A DNA stretch of 45,395 nucleotides from Novosphingobium meiothermophilum (lineage in GTDB: Bacteria > Pseudomonadota > Alphaproteobacteria > Sphingomonadales > Sphingomonadaceae). A program made the position numbers and the translations under genes. The notes beneath the pieces were generated by a model, which was not told the origin of the DNA, did not search any database, and worked only from the letters and a program-made list of their open reading frames with translations. Numbering within the stretch: the stretch's first letter is position 1; every line of letters begins with the position of its first letter. Shown here one piece after another: positions 14,922 to 24,532 of this stretch. The stretch spans positions 1-45,395 of the forward strand of contig NZ_QGHL01000011.1 of the NCBI RefSeq assembly GCF_003171715.1. The letters run 5' to 3'.

Positions 14922-15271
14922 TCCGGCCTCCGGAACCATAACTTGAGGTTCTCCCAGACGTCGCCGGGGACCTTCTTGGCGGTCGTGGCGAAGCTGTGGA
15001 TGAACCCAGGGATGGCCTCATAGGCGACCAGACCGGCCACGAAGGAGACCCCTTGGCGCGTGAAGTCTCCTGCGGTCGGGAAGACCTCGCCCAAGATCTG
15101 CTTGGCGAAGTAGGAAACGACGATACCGACGGCCAGCTGCACGAAGCGCTCGCCCCAAGTGGCCCCCTTCTTGTAGAGGGATGCCACTGCGGCCCCCAGC
15201 GCGCCCGGTGCGATGCCGGAAAGGAACTCGGCGGAGCGCGCCAAGGCGTCCGCAATGGTGCTCTTGTCCAT
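14918..15271 (-). CDS. Putative holin
   Basis: 117 residues with hydrophobic stretches at about 17-32 (LSGIAPGALGAAVASL), 44-60 (FVQLAVGIVVSYFAKQ) and 74-92 (GVSFVAGLVAYEAIPGF), and a charged C-terminus (WFRRPE). In T7 the holin gp17.5 directly precedes gp18, and the position is the same here. It would form the membrane lesion that releases the GH24 lysozyme and triggers spanins. The family assignment rests on topology and position. Confidence 0.72.
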   Translation of the reverse strand: MDKSTIADALARSAEFLSGIAPGALGAAVASLYKKGATWGERFVQLAVGIVVSYFAKQILGEVFPTAGDFTRQGVSFVAGLVAYEAIPGFIHSFATTAKKVPGDVWENLKLWFRRPE

Positions 15272-15308
15272 TATGGTTTCTCAGTTGAAAGGGCCTTAGC
15301 CCCTCCGG

Positions 15309-18300
15309 TTATTGAACAGGGATGCCGAGGCGTTGTGCCTCAGCGCGTAGGGTTGCTTCTTTCGTCCCTCGGTCCCAGCCTTGAAGCTCACCCACGTCGA
15401 AGACCTCCACTCTCAGGCGAGCCAGAGCGAAGGATTTATCCTCATCGGTGAAGGCCTCCACCGCGAGACCCGTGTAGCCGTCGACGACGTTCTGGATCTC
15501 CCGGATGCGGGCGGCCTTGGGCAGTGCTTGGTATTCAGGCAGACGGACGAGCTCATTGAGCGCCTCCTCCATGGTTTTGCCTGTAGACGGGTCGCGAACT
15601 TCCCGCCCTCGGATCTCAAGGAATCTCGAGAACTGCTGAGCGGTGAGCTTGACGCCCTTCTGGGTCCTGCCAGCTGTGGGCTTGCGCATCGACAGGCTCT
15701 CCATCTCGGCCGCCAGTGGGTCCTCTTCGGGGTTCGGGAGGACATCCCCCTTGATCCCGGCGAGGCGCTGGAGACCGGACTGCGGGATAGGCCGTCCGAC
15801 CAGGTCCCTCTTCAGGGGCAGGCTGTCGGCGCCGATAGACGCCTTGGCGAGACCATCGGAGAAGTTTGCGGCTTCCCTCAGCTGCCCGTCGCCCCATGCC
15901 ACCAGCTGACGCTGGATGCCGGAGGCGGGGATTGCACGGGTCGCCAGACCACGGAAGAAGTTGTCCCAGCGGCTCGAGGCGTCCTCAGGGGACGTTGCGC
16001 CGGCCAGGTCAGTCAGCTGCCGGATCGACTGAAGCCAGGACTTCGACAGCACGTTCGCTGCCGTCGCCCAGATCATTGCCTCAGCCATCTCGGAGAGGGT
16101 CCCCGAAGCAGCCGGATCGTCTTCGTTAGCGTCCGCTACGGCCCTCAGGTCAGCCCCGATGCCCAGCAAGGTCCCGATGGGGTCGACCCTCGAGAACTCG
16201 TAGGTGTCGTCGCCAATCTTGAAGGAGTAGCTAGGTCGCCCGGCGTCGCGCGCCGTGGACAGGAAGCCACCATCATAGCCGACGATCTGGCGATCCTCGG
16301 CCAGGTTGTAGGCCGTCACGACCGCGGTGATGCCAAGGGACATCCGGGCCAGAGCCTCATCTCGCGCAGCTCCCCCTTCCAGGAGAGCCGACCGGATGCG
16401 GTCCTTGAACAGCCCGAGCGGGGTGAAGTCGATAGCGGTGCGTTCGATGATCCTCAGCGGGGTCTTGATGAACGGCACGAAGATACTGGCGAGGCCGCCG
16501 CCGCGGGCTTGCAGCTGGGCGACCACCCGGTTGATGCCGAGCTCGAGATCGTCCTGGAACAGAACGCCGCGGGCTTCGACCTCCCCGGCGCGCATGATGG
16601 CGTGTTGAGCCGCCTGGTCTGCGCCACCAGCGACCGCGCCGCGCGGGCCGTCGCCGAACAGCTGGATCGTGCGGGCCTTGATGAACTGACCGAGATCAGC
16701 GCCTTCGAGGCCAAGCTCTGCGGCTTCCTTCGCGGCGAGACGCACCGAGGCCGAGTAGGCGCCGGCACGGGCCGCAAGGGTCCCTACGAACTCGTCAGGG
16801 GCATTGATGAACAGCGTGGTCCCCGCTCGGTAGAGAGTGCCGGCGGCGTTGATGGACGAGCCGAGCACGTTGACGAGACCACGGAGGCCTGCCTGGAAGA
16901 AGTTGCTACCTTCCATCTGCCCAACCATCTCGCGGAGGCGTCGGGTCTCGGAGGCCGTCAGTGCGAAGGCCTTGTTGTTGACCACGTCTGCTCGCTCGAA
17001 GCTCACCGACTTGTCGCCAGTCGCCGCGATGCTCTTGCGGGCGAAGCCGCGGGCCAGCTTGGTCAGACCCATGGCGTCGGCATTGAGTGAGAGCTCAGAG
17101 TAGGCCTCGTGCTCAAGGACTGCGAGGGTGTTGCGGTAGGCCTCACGGAAGCCACCGAGGACGCCTTCGCCGTAAGCCCAGACTTCCGCCGCAGCGCGCC
17201 GGAACTCGGCTTCGCTGCCCACGCCGACCAACCGACCGGTGCCGCGGGCGCCGACTGCGAGGAGCCGCCCGAGGCCGTTGAGGCCCAGGAAGGTCACACC
17301 CGCGGTGAGGTTGTAGAGGGCCGTCGAGACGCCGAAGAGCGAGCCCATGGTCTCCTTCGTTGCATCGCTGACGCGCCGCCAGATGGAGCCGTTACCTTCA
17401 CGCACGGAGCGCGTGAGTTCCGCAACGTCACCACGGAGGTCGACAAGGCGCTTGAGGGCCAGGAGCTTCTCCGCATCGGTGCCGAGGAGGTCCGCATAGG
17501 AGGAGGCCCCCTCCGGAATGCTCATCTTCGAGAAGCCAGCGGCCTGAGCCTTGCCTTCTGCGTTGAGGGCTTCGTCGATGACCTTCCCGGCTTTCGACGG
17601 GCTGACCTTGGCGAGAGCCTGAAGGGACTGAAGGGCCCGCCCGACTTCCGACCCGGCACCGCGGAGGGTGCCCAGGAAGTAAGCGTGGCGGTGGAAGGCC
17701 TTGAGGAACTCGAACCATTTGATGCCCGCACCGTTGGTCCCAATCTCGTCCATGGCTTCTTTCGCCAAGGCGAGCATGTGGTGGGCATGGGCGCCGGTGA
17801 ACAGCCGAGCGGCCATCAGCTTTTCGCCAAGGCCCTCAGTGGCTCCGTAGAGCTTCACGAAGACCTCAGGATCAGAGGCCAGCGCTTCAGCGCCGCGGAT
17901 GAGCTCCGCATTGGCGACCCTCTCAGTGCTTCGACCGAGGCCGCGGCCGATCTGCTCGTAGATGTCGAGGAGGCCGTTCTGGAGACGTGCGAGTTGCTCG
18001 GGGTCCTCGAAGACCGAGAAGTCGAGCTTCGCCGGGTCGATCCCCAGGCGCATCAGGGCATTCTCAGGGTCGCCCTTGACCAAGGCTTCAGCCATCCGGA
18101 CAAAGGTGTCGCCATTGACGTCGATCTTGCCGGCCTTCTCCCGGAGGAAGTCGAGGACCTCATCCATGGTGCGCGGCTCAGCCGGGCCTGGTCCGCCCGT
18201 CGGTGGGCGTGTGGGCTGCGGATCGAACTCCGAACGTGCTCCGCCCTGCTGGCCCGCCTCGGCGGCAGGGGCGGTCAGGGGGTTCTGGTTCGGGGGCAGG

Positions 18301-19136
18301 GTTTCGTCGAGCTTGACGGCACCCTTCTTGAAGTTGTCAACGACCGCCTTGGCTTCCTCAGCGGTCCCTCGCCATTCGCGATAGAGCTTCGCAATGCGGC
18401 CGCCGGTGGCGAAGACAGCATCACCGAGGAGACCCACAGGGGCGCCAGCGGCTGCGGCCTTGAAGCGGGCCTCGAGCTCGGTGTCGTCTTCGGCAGAGGC
18501 AAGAGCGTCCAGGGCTGCGTTATCGAGCCCGAAGGTGTCCTTCAGGACGGTCGCAATGTTTCCGCCACGGGGGTCGTATTGTGTGAAGTCCGCCAGCGCA
18601 CCGGCGGCGAGCCCTTGGCCCACCCGGCCCAGCGCACCGTAAGCGCGGAGGGCCGTTGTGGCCTTCAGGTAGCCCGTGAAGGGGACCAGGAAGGAGCCGA
18701 TGCCCCGGACCACCCTTTCAGTGGTGCCGGCATTCTCCTCACCCTCGAGGGTCGGGAGGGTGAGGCGGCCGGTGCCTAGAGCGGTGCCGCTCGCCAACTG
18801 GTCCATGTTCCGCCGTTTGGCTTCATCAAAGGGGAGATAGCCAATCACGCCGTTGTCTGCCCGCGACCCGAACGCCACAACGCCGATGTTCGTTTTCTCA
18901 CCTAGCCAGTCGCCGAGGTCGTCGATGGTGTCCAGGACGCCTTGGCCGGCATCACGAAGGGCCCCAACGCCTGCGCGGTAGATCGAGAAAGGGCGGGGTT
19001 TCCCGGACGGGGCCGGGCGCTGAGCCGAAACCTGGAAGGTGTCGACCGCCTTCTTGCCGCGCTTCTCACGCTCAATATCGGCGAGCTCGGCGTTGATTGC
19101 GTCGAGCTCGGCCTGCTCCTGAGGCGTCAGGGCCAT
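15309..19136 (-). CDS. Internal virion protein D (T7 gp16-like)
   Basis: 1275 residues against 1318 in T7. In T7 gp16 is ejected and forms part of the trans-envelope channel that starts genome entry. The N-terminus here (MALTPQEQAELDAINAELAD) lacks the lytic transglycosylase domain that T7 gp16 carries. Long helical sections and several hydrophobic or Gly/Ala-rich stretches occur (for example LFGVSTALYNLTAGVTFLGL at about 600-620). ATG at 19136 with GGAG upstream. It is the last of the gp13-gp16 block. Confidence 0.88.
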   Translation of the reverse strand: MALTPQEQAELDAINAELADIEREKRGKKAVDTFQVSAQRPAPSGKPRPFSIYRAGVGALRDAGQGVLDTIDDLGDWLGEKTNIGVVAFGSRADNGVIGYLPFDEAKRRNMDQLASGTALGTGRLTLPTLEGEENAGTTERVVRGIGSFLVPFTGYLKATTALRAYGALGRVGQGLAAGALADFTQYDPRGGNIATVLKDTFGLDNAALDALASAEDDTELEARFKAAAAGAPVGLLGDAVFATGGRIAKLYREWRGTAEEAKAVVDNFKKGAVKLDETLPPNQNPLTAPAAEAGQQGGARSEFDPQPTRPPTGGPGPAEPRTMDEVLDFLREKAGKIDVNGDTFVRMAEALVKGDPENALMRLGIDPAKLDFSVFEDPEQLARLQNGLLDIYEQIGRGLGRSTERVANAELIRGAEALASDPEVFVKLYGATEGLGEKLMAARLFTGAHAHHMLALAKEAMDEIGTNGAGIKWFEFLKAFHRHAYFLGTLRGAGSEVGRALQSLQALAKVSPSKAGKVIDEALNAEGKAQAAGFSKMSIPEGASSYADLLGTDAEKLLALKRLVDLRGDVAELTRSVREGNGSIWRRVSDATKETMGSLFGVSTALYNLTAGVTFLGLNGLGRLLAVGARGTGRLVGVGSEAEFRRAAAEVWAYGEGVLGGFREAYRNTLAVLEHEAYSELSLNADAMGLTKLARGFARKSIAATGDKSVSFERADVVNNKAFALTASETRRLREMVGQMEGSNFFQAGLRGLVNVLGSSINAAGTLYRAGTTLFINAPDEFVGTLAARAGAYSASVRLAAKEAAELGLEGADLGQFIKARTIQLFGDGPRGAVAGGADQAAQHAIMRAGEVEARGVLFQDDLELGINRVVAQLQARGGGLASIFVPFIKTPLRIIERTAIDFTPLGLFKDRIRSALLEGGAARDEALARMSLGITAVVTAYNLAEDRQIVGYDGGFLSTARDAGRPSYSFKIGDDTYEFSRVDPIGTLLGIGADLRAVADANEDDPAASGTLSEMAEAMIWATAANVLSKSWLQSIRQLTDLAGATSPEDASSRWDNFFRGLATRAIPASGIQRQLVAWGDGQLREAANFSDGLAKASIGADSLPLKRDLVGRPIPQSGLQRLAGIKGDVLPNPEEDPLAAEMESLSMRKPTAGRTQKGVKLTAQQFSRFLEIRGREVRDPSTGKTMEEALNELVRLPEYQALPKAARIREIQNVVDGYTGLAVEAFTDEDKSFALARLRVEVFDVGELQGWDRGTKEATLRAEAQRLGIPVQ

Positions 19137-19146
19137 TCATGTCTCC

Positions 19147-21282
19147 TTATCGGTTCTTCTGTAGCTCCGCTTCGCGGGCTCTGAGGGCGGCCTCACGGTC
19201 CTGCCCAGGCTTCGCTGCGAGGCGGTCACCGGCCGCTACGGCTTCGGTGTAGGCCTCTGCGGCGCTCTTGCCGTTCTGGATTGCCCGGCGGAACACCGAC
19301 AGAGCGACGTCACGCTGCTCTGCGGTTGCTCCGGTTCCTCGGGCGAGGAGGGAGCCATTGCCTCGCTCCGTGACCTTGAACTTCTCACCGAGCCGCGCCC
19401 CCCACTGAGCAGCCTCAGGGCTCTCAAGGGCGAACTTGGCGCCGGCCGCAGCGGCCGCGCGGGCCTGCCGGAAGCGGGCCAGAGAGCTCTTGCCTGGAGG
19501 ACCGAAGTCCCCGCGCTGGAGGCGCCGCTGGTCCTCCTCGACGGAGGCGCCGGTGAGGTCCCCAGCTTGACGCTGGGCGATGAGACCGGAGAGCTCCCTG
19601 TCGTATTCGACATCAGCTTCGTAGCGGGCCTGGCGTTCCTCGGCGCGGACCTCGGCGGCTGCTTGACGGGCCTCGGCCTCCTGACTTTCGATCACGGAGT
19701 TGGCGAAGCTCGGGTCGAGGTCCCCATTGGCGACCCACTGCTGAAGCGTCGACTTGCTTACCGGGCGGTCATTGATGATCTCGGTCAGGATCTTGTCCGC
19801 GTTCGCTTCCCACCTCTCGTTGCGGACCCTGCGGGCTTCGTTGCGGCGGTTCGTCTCGATGACGTCGGCCGCGTCCTGGAGGTCCCGGATCTCGGACGGA
19901 GTGAAAGAGGGGGAGCCATCCTTGCGGGTCGAGAACATGATACCCCTGAGGATCTCAGGCTTCCCGAACTGCTTGGCGTAGACCTTCAGGCCGTCGATGA
20001 GGCCCGCCTTGGCTTCACCGCGGGGGACCGTGTCAGGGATCTGAGACATCAGCGCCTCGAAGTCATACTTCGGGGTGTAGCTTGGGGGGGCAGCATCGCC
20101 GACCGGCTTCAGGTTCGGGTTCTCGGCGGGCTGGCCTTGCGTCGTCCCGGTGAACTTGAACGTCGCCGGATCGACGTCCACGAGCTTGCCATCCTTGGGC
20201 ACCTTCACGCGGTAGTGGAGGTGCGGGCCGGAAGCGTTGCCGGTCTCACCCACGGCGCCGATGGGGGCCCCTGCGGAGAGGTCCTGACCCTTGGTGACCG
20301 CGATGCTGTCCAGGTGGGCGTAGCTGGTTACCGTGCCGTCCGGGTGACGGACTTGCACGAAGTTGCCGCTGCGGGCGTCACGGCCCGTTGCGATGACCAC
20401 GCCCTCCGCCGGGGCTTCCACTTGGGTTCCTCGCGGGGCGGCGAGATCCAGACCGACCGAACCGCGGGCCCTGTGAGCCGTGAAGCCGGACGTGGCGGTG
20501 CCGCGGACGGGCATACGGCCCGTTGTGGAGATGGGGCGGGGAGCGACCAGACCGGGGTTCTCCGCTTCCGCGGCCGTGGAGGCCGGGACCTGGATCTCCT
20601 GGATCGGGGCTTCCGCCGCACCACCGAGCAAGGGGAGACCCTTGGTGGCCGCGACGAACGCAACGTTGTCGATATGCTTGGCGTTCTGCTTCTTGGTGAT
20701 GACCTCGAGGGCCCTGGGCACCAGATCCGCGCGGAGCTCGGCGAGAGCCTGGGCCAACGCGGCGCCGGCGCGTGGGGAGCCCAGATCCCGAGGCTGGCCT
20801 TTCTCATCCAACGCCACCGAGGCGAACTCGGCATTGATTAGGGCGTTGATGTCTTCCGGCGTTGCCGGGTCTTCGTCGTCAGCCAGGCGCTCATTGATCT
20901 TCGTCCGGAGCCGCTCGCCGACTTCAATGGCCGAGCGCTGGGCTCCAGCGGTGTAGTAGGCGTCAGCGTAGGACCGGCTCTTGAGCTTCTTGGGATCGGC
21001 CTGCCCTGCCTGACCGGCGAGGGCACCGGCTGCGGCGTCCTGCTGGTTTCGGCGCTGCTCGCCTGCGACCAGCTGGCCCGAGACGGCGTCCCCAAAGTCG
21101 GAAGCCACACCGAGCAGCTGCGCAAGAGCCTGCGCCTTGCTCTGGTTCGGCCCGGCAATCGGGGCGTTGACCTCGACGTTGCCGGGATCGACGCTACGGC
21201 GGGCCGGCAGGGTGAAGTCGGAGTTGTCAGTGGTCCGTCGACGGGCCGTGATGGGGCTCTGGGTCTTCGCTAGATCAGCCAT
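19147..21282 (-). CDS. Internal virion protein C (T7 gp15-like) with a degenerate M23-like domain
   Basis: 711 residues against 747 in T7. Residues about 255-375 resemble an M23/LytM peptidase: GLDLAAPRGTQVEAPAEGVV, then FVQVRHPDGTVTSYAHLD, then GNASGPHLHYRVK. The HxH pair (His354, His356), the upstream His323 and Asp279 are present, but the first zinc ligand of the usual HxGxD motif is a serine (Ser275). Such a domain could cut or bind peptidoglycan during ejection and might stand in for the enzyme missing from gp16. The flanks are helical, as in gp15. The start overlaps the gp14 stop (TAAATG). Confidence 0.85.
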   Translation of the reverse strand: MADLAKTQSPITARRRTTDNSDFTLPARRSVDPGNVEVNAPIAGPNQSKAQALAQLLGVASDFGDAVSGQLVAGEQRRNQQDAAAGALAGQAGQADPKKLKSRSYADAYYTAGAQRSAIEVGERLRTKINERLADDEDPATPEDINALINAEFASVALDEKGQPRDLGSPRAGAALAQALAELRADLVPRALEVITKKQNAKHIDNVAFVAATKGLPLLGGAAEAPIQEIQVPASTAAEAENPGLVAPRPISTTGRMPVRGTATSGFTAHRARGSVGLDLAAPRGTQVEAPAEGVVIATGRDARSGNFVQVRHPDGTVTSYAHLDSIAVTKGQDLSAGAPIGAVGETGNASGPHLHYRVKVPKDGKLVDVDPATFKFTGTTQGQPAENPNLKPVGDAAPPSYTPKYDFEALMSQIPDTVPRGEAKAGLIDGLKVYAKQFGKPEILRGIMFSTRKDGSPSFTPSEIRDLQDAADVIETNRRNEARRVRNERWEANADKILTEIINDRPVSKSTLQQWVANGDLDPSFANSVIESQEAEARQAAAEVRAEERQARYEADVEYDRELSGLIAQRQAGDLTGASVEEDQRRLQRGDFGPPGKSSLARFRQARAAAAAGAKFALESPEAAQWGARLGEKFKVTERGNGSLLARGTGATAEQRDVALSVFRRAIQNGKSAAEAYTEAVAAGDRLAAKPGQDREAALRAREAELQKNR

Positions 21283-21738
21283 TTAGCTTCCCGATTTCCT
21301 GCTTGCGTTCATTTTGGCCGACGCCGCCGACAGGCCGATCATCAGCCCGGCCGTCAGAGTGCTCGGCGTGGAGATGAACTTGGAAGCGGTCTCAGCATCC
21401 GAGGCAGCGCGGCGGCTCTCTCGGTTGGCCAGCGAGGTCTTGTTGGAGAGCTCGGCCTGCATTGCGCTATCCATCAGGAGCGTTTCGATAGACCCGGAGG
21501 ACAGGCTCAGGCCGGCCTCCCCGGCGGCCACCTGGATGCGGGATTGCTCTCGGCGCATCTCTCGGAGGCGGTTGTTGATCTCGGCCGTAGTGGCCTGGTC
21601 GATCTGCTTCTTTCGCTCGACGTTGGCGGCCTGGAGGGCCTTGTTGGTAGCCGTGGCGGCCTTGTTCTGCGAAATGATTTGAACGGCGGAGGTAGCCCCC
21701 GCGATGATAGCCGCCCCGATGGCGGCGGGGACACACAC
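21283..21738 (-). CDS. Internal virion protein B (T7 gp14-like)
   Basis: 151 residues (T7 gp14: 196) from the GTG at 21738, with AAGGAG about 8 bases upstream. An N-terminal hydrophobic segment (AAIGAAIIAGATSAVQII) is followed by a long helical part with KALQAANVERKKQIDQAT and LREMRREQSRIQVAAGEAGL, the pattern seen in gp14-type proteins. In T7 gp14 is ejected and inserts in the outer membrane. The open frame continues upstream through gp13 in another frame; that part is a shadow. Confidence 0.85.
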   Translation of the reverse strand: MCVPAAIGAAIIAGATSAVQIISQNKAATATNKALQAANVERKKQIDQATTAEINNRLREMRREQSRIQVAAGEAGLSLSSGSIETLLMDSAMQAELSNKTSLANRESRRAASDAETASKFISTPSTLTAGLMIGLSAASAKMNASRKSGS

Positions 21739-21739
21739 G

Positions 21740-22219
21740 TCATCGGCTCCTTGAAAACTGGATGAAGGGCCGCTTCTCGGGCCCATGCCGGGGATCGGCG
21801 TCGATGAAGCGGAAGCCTGCCCAGACCAGCCAATCCAAGGCGGCCTCGTTGCGGACATCCACGAAATTGGTGAGGACCGGATAGACCTCGAGCATCTCCT
21901 CGGCATACGGCCGAGAGAGCCGGGCGAAGGCCACGCGCTCCCGCCCGGAAGCGTCAGTGGCCACAAGCCAGGGCTGGCCCACGCCGGCGATGACGCTTGG
22001 CGCCACGCCAAACAGCACGACAGGAAGGCCTGTCCGGTCAAGGCCGACCCAGCAGCGGGTGGAGCAAGCCACCGACTGCCGGACCGCTTCGGCGGGTTCG
22101 CCCCCCACAGAGGCCTGGATCTCGTCGATGTCCGCTTGGCGGAGGTTGGTGGCGATATGCTCGACGAGGCCCCGGACGGTGTCGTCCGGGAGGTGCTCAA
22201 GGGAGACGACTTTTGCCAT
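21740..22219 (-). CDS. Internal virion protein A (T7 gp13-like, DUF2833)
   Basis: 159 residues, ATG at 22219 overlapping the stop of the preceding gene (TAATG). The pattern MAKVVSLEHLPDDTVRGLVE, then CWVGLDRTGLPVVLFGVAPS, then QPWLVATDASGRERVAFARL and TNFVDVRNEAALDWLVWAGF matches the gp13 family, which has a GNAT acetyltransferase-like fold in phage internal virion protein A. Role: virion assembly; catalytic activity is not established. Confidence 0.88.
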   Translation of the reverse strand: MAKVVSLEHLPDDTVRGLVEHIATNLRQADIDEIQASVGGEPAEAVRQSVACSTRCWVGLDRTGLPVVLFGVAPSVIAGVGQPWLVATDASGRERVAFARLSRPYAEEMLEVYPVLTNFVDVRNEAALDWLVWAGFRFIDADPRHGPEKRPFIQFSRSR

Positions 22220-24030
22220 TATGATGCCCTGTTGAAGTAGAGGCCCTCCCACTCCGCGCTGACCCAGCTGCTCGCGAACGGGGTGTCGTTGGCGAGAGTG
22301 ATGGAGAGGCGGGAAGCCTCGGCCGATACGCTGAAGGGGATGGCGTCCGAGGCGTAGGCCTGGGCCCCCAGGAGGAACCCGCTGTAGCCGATACGCTGGG
22401 ACGAGACGTTGTAGACGCGACGCTTCGAGGCGTCGTCGAGGTTCGCATCGCGGCCGTAGGGGTAGATCTCCACGGTGAAGAACGGGGTCTCCGACGTAGT
22501 GATCGACATGGACCGCAGCTGGAGCCTTCCGCTTTCGAGAGGGCGCCCTTGGTAGTCGCGCGGGAACTGGCGGCTCAGGACGAGGGCCGTCTTGTAGACC
22601 TCACCGGCGGTGACCGGGTGGGCACTTTCGTTACCTTCGACAGTGACCGTGGTGCCCGAGACCGTAACCTTCGTCCCGTCGATCAGGCTCTCCGGGTAGG
22701 GATGGCCCTTGGTCCGCACGAGCCGCAAACGAACCGGATCGGGTTCGTAAGGGAACGTGAAGGTCGTCAGGCCGGTCCCGGCGTTGTAGGTGCCGGTGAG
22801 CGTGACGAGCCGGTCCAGGTAGATCTGGTGGTCCTGCTGGGGCGCTACGGCGTCCTGGCGGAGATCAATCTTCTCGAGGTAGGCCTTGTTAGACCGGCGG
22901 ACTACGAGGGTCAGCTGGCCGTCCGCAAAGTCCCCAGAGATCACATGACCGCCGGAAAAGGACCACCGCTTCCACGAGGACAGGACCTTCTGGTCCGCAT
23001 CCCAATAGAACTGGTAGGTGTAGACTTGGCCAGGGGTCGTCGAGTTCGAGGCAAGGGCGACCAGGCCACGGACCCCGTGGAGCGGGACCAGCTTGGACAC
23101 ACCTTCAGGGATCAGGCCCGGAACGTGCGCGGTGATGTCGGCGGCGTCCTTGGCGTCCCGTCCGTCGAGGCGGGTGTATTCCAGGATGGATGTATAGCCA
23201 CCCGCCGCGGCCGCGAAGTAGACCGTGTCGCCGTAAGGCGCAGGCCGCACTCCGGGAGCGAGGCTGTAGTCCGTGACCGGCCGGATCTCGATGGAGTTGA
23301 TCGAGGTGCCGCTCTGGCCGTTCGACAGCGAGAGCTGCCGTTTGGCCGAGAAGAGCATGATGCCGTCGTTGAAGGCCGTTGCGTAATCCAACAGGGCGAC
23401 GTCAGTGGTCGTTGCGGAGACCGAGAGGGCGTCCGCATCGAGAGCGTCGAGGACCGTGCGGCGCCAGAAGTTCCCGTAGTCGCCCACAACGGACATGACG
23501 ACCGCTTCGTCCACCGCAAAGCCCAGGCGGTTCTGGTAGAAGAAGACGTCGCGGATGACCTTGCCGACGAAGGCCGGCGCGGGGTTGCTCGTCTTGTCCC
23601 CGACAGAGCGGGGCTTCCAGCAGAAGGGCTTGAACTCGAACGTCCCGTCCGACTTGCGGATCAGGGCGTGAGGCATGGTGGTGGACTTGATGGCGTTCTT
23701 CAGGCCCGGTGCGCGGGTCTCGTTCCACACGCCACCCTTGGAGATGACGTAGTAGGACTGGAAGTTGCTGTCCGCGCTGCCCATCACCTTGTAGAGAAGG
23801 CCATCGGCCGGGGTGGCCGGGAGATCCTTCTCCAGCTGGACCGTCCCGGAGAGGGTGTCAGGGATGGTGTCGTTCTTGAAGCACTCGGAGCCCGGAGCAG
23901 ACGCCGGGGGGACGTAAGGGGCCGCCAGCGTTGGGTTGGTGTTGCCGACGGGCGGGGCACCACTGGCACCGGTGCCGCCACCTACCGTATCGGACAGGGT
24001 CTCGTCGAGATACCAGGTGCCCTCCCTCAC
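22219..24030 (-). CDS. Tail tubular protein B, C-terminal part (T7 gp12-like)
   Basis: 603 residues from a GTG at 24030 that overlaps the stop of the upstream ORF (GTGA). It corresponds to the C-terminal three quarters of T7 gp12: MPHALIRKSDGTFEFKPF, then FVGKVIRDVFFYQNRLGF, then AADITAHVPGLIPEGVSKLV and the C-terminal WEGLYFNRAS all resemble gp12 segments in order. Together with the 163-residue ORF before it the length is 766, close to T7 gp12 (794). Forms the nozzle of the tail. Whether the two parts are made separately or joined by frameshifting is unclear. Confidence 0.88.
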   Translation of the reverse strand: MREGTWYLDETLSDTVGGGTGASGAPPVGNTNPTLAAPYVPPASAPGSECFKNDTIPDTLSGTVQLEKDLPATPADGLLYKVMGSADSNFQSYYVISKGGVWNETRAPGLKNAIKSTTMPHALIRKSDGTFEFKPFCWKPRSVGDKTSNPAPAFVGKVIRDVFFYQNRLGFAVDEAVVMSVVGDYGNFWRRTVLDALDADALSVSATTTDVALLDYATAFNDGIMLFSAKRQLSLSNGQSGTSINSIEIRPVTDYSLAPGVRPAPYGDTVYFAAAAGGYTSILEYTRLDGRDAKDAADITAHVPGLIPEGVSKLVPLHGVRGLVALASNSTTPGQVYTYQFYWDADQKVLSSWKRWSFSGGHVISGDFADGQLTLVVRRSNKAYLEKIDLRQDAVAPQQDHQIYLDRLVTLTGTYNAGTGLTTFTFPYEPDPVRLRLVRTKGHPYPESLIDGTKVTVSGTTVTVEGNESAHPVTAGEVYKTALVLSRQFPRDYQGRPLESGRLQLRSMSITTSETPFFTVEIYPYGRDANLDDASKRRVYNVSSQRIGYSGFLLGAQAYASDAIPFSVSAEASRLSITLANDTPFASSWVSAEWEGLYFNRAS

Positions 24031-24518
24031 AGCGAGACCAACCTACCCCACGAGAGGGTGCCGCCAGGGCTCGGGAGGTCTGCGGGCGGGGTCGCTGTGT
24101 CGGCGCCAAGGTCGTCAAGTTCGACCGTCACCGAGGAGTTGACGATGAAGGTGTAGTCGGCGACCGTAACGGCCTTGAAGGCCCCCGCGGGGGCACCGGC
24201 AAGGTAGCCCCAACCGAACGGGGCGGTCACCGTCTTCTCTTCGCCGGTGGCTCCATCGAACACGCGGAGAGCGCCGTCGGCGATGACGACGATGTAGCGC
24301 TCATTCTTGTCGCGGTTGATATGGTGGACGAAAGCGTCCTCGATATTGGTCACGTTAAGGTCCGCTACGTGCTGCGTCGGGGGACGACGAGAGACGCCGC
24401 GGGCGATGTCGACCCAGGTATTGAGCTCGTCCTCGGTCTGGTCCGCTGAGCGGAGGATCGGGGGCTGAAGCGAAATGCCGTTGTTGAGGGACGGGATCGT
24501 CCGGGTCACAAGGGACAT
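24027..24518 (-). CDS. Tail tubular protein B, N-terminal part (T7 gp12-like)
   Basis: 163 residues, ATG at 24518 with GAGGAGG upstream. It resembles the N-terminus of T7 gp12: SLNNGISLQPPILRSADQTE, then HHINRDKNERYIVVIADGAL, then VTVADYTFIVNSSVTVE (T7 has the same VTVADYTFIVN). It stops at 24027 in a TGA that is part of GTGA, where the second ORF begins. In T7-like phages this is normally one gene. A -1 shift at the overlap would join the two. Confidence 0.85.
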   Translation of the reverse strand: MSLVTRTIPSLNNGISLQPPILRSADQTEDELNTWVDIARGVSRRPPTQHVADLNVTNIEDAFVHHINRDKNERYIVVIADGALRVFDGATGEEKTVTAPFGWGYLAGAPAGAFKAVTVADYTFIVNSSVTVELDDLGADTATPPADLPSPGGTLSWGRLVSL

Positions 24519-24532
24519 AGTTCCTCCTCAGG

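Noticed and set aside
15381..18779. Two long plus-strand frames (569 and 556 codons) opposite the gp16-like gene
   Set aside because: Both are antisense to a gene with clear T7-type context; open antisense frames are common in GC-rich DNA and these show no recognisable domain.
22549..24156. 535-codon plus-strand frame
   Set aside because: Antisense to tail tubular protein B; Arg/Val/Gly-rich with no domain.
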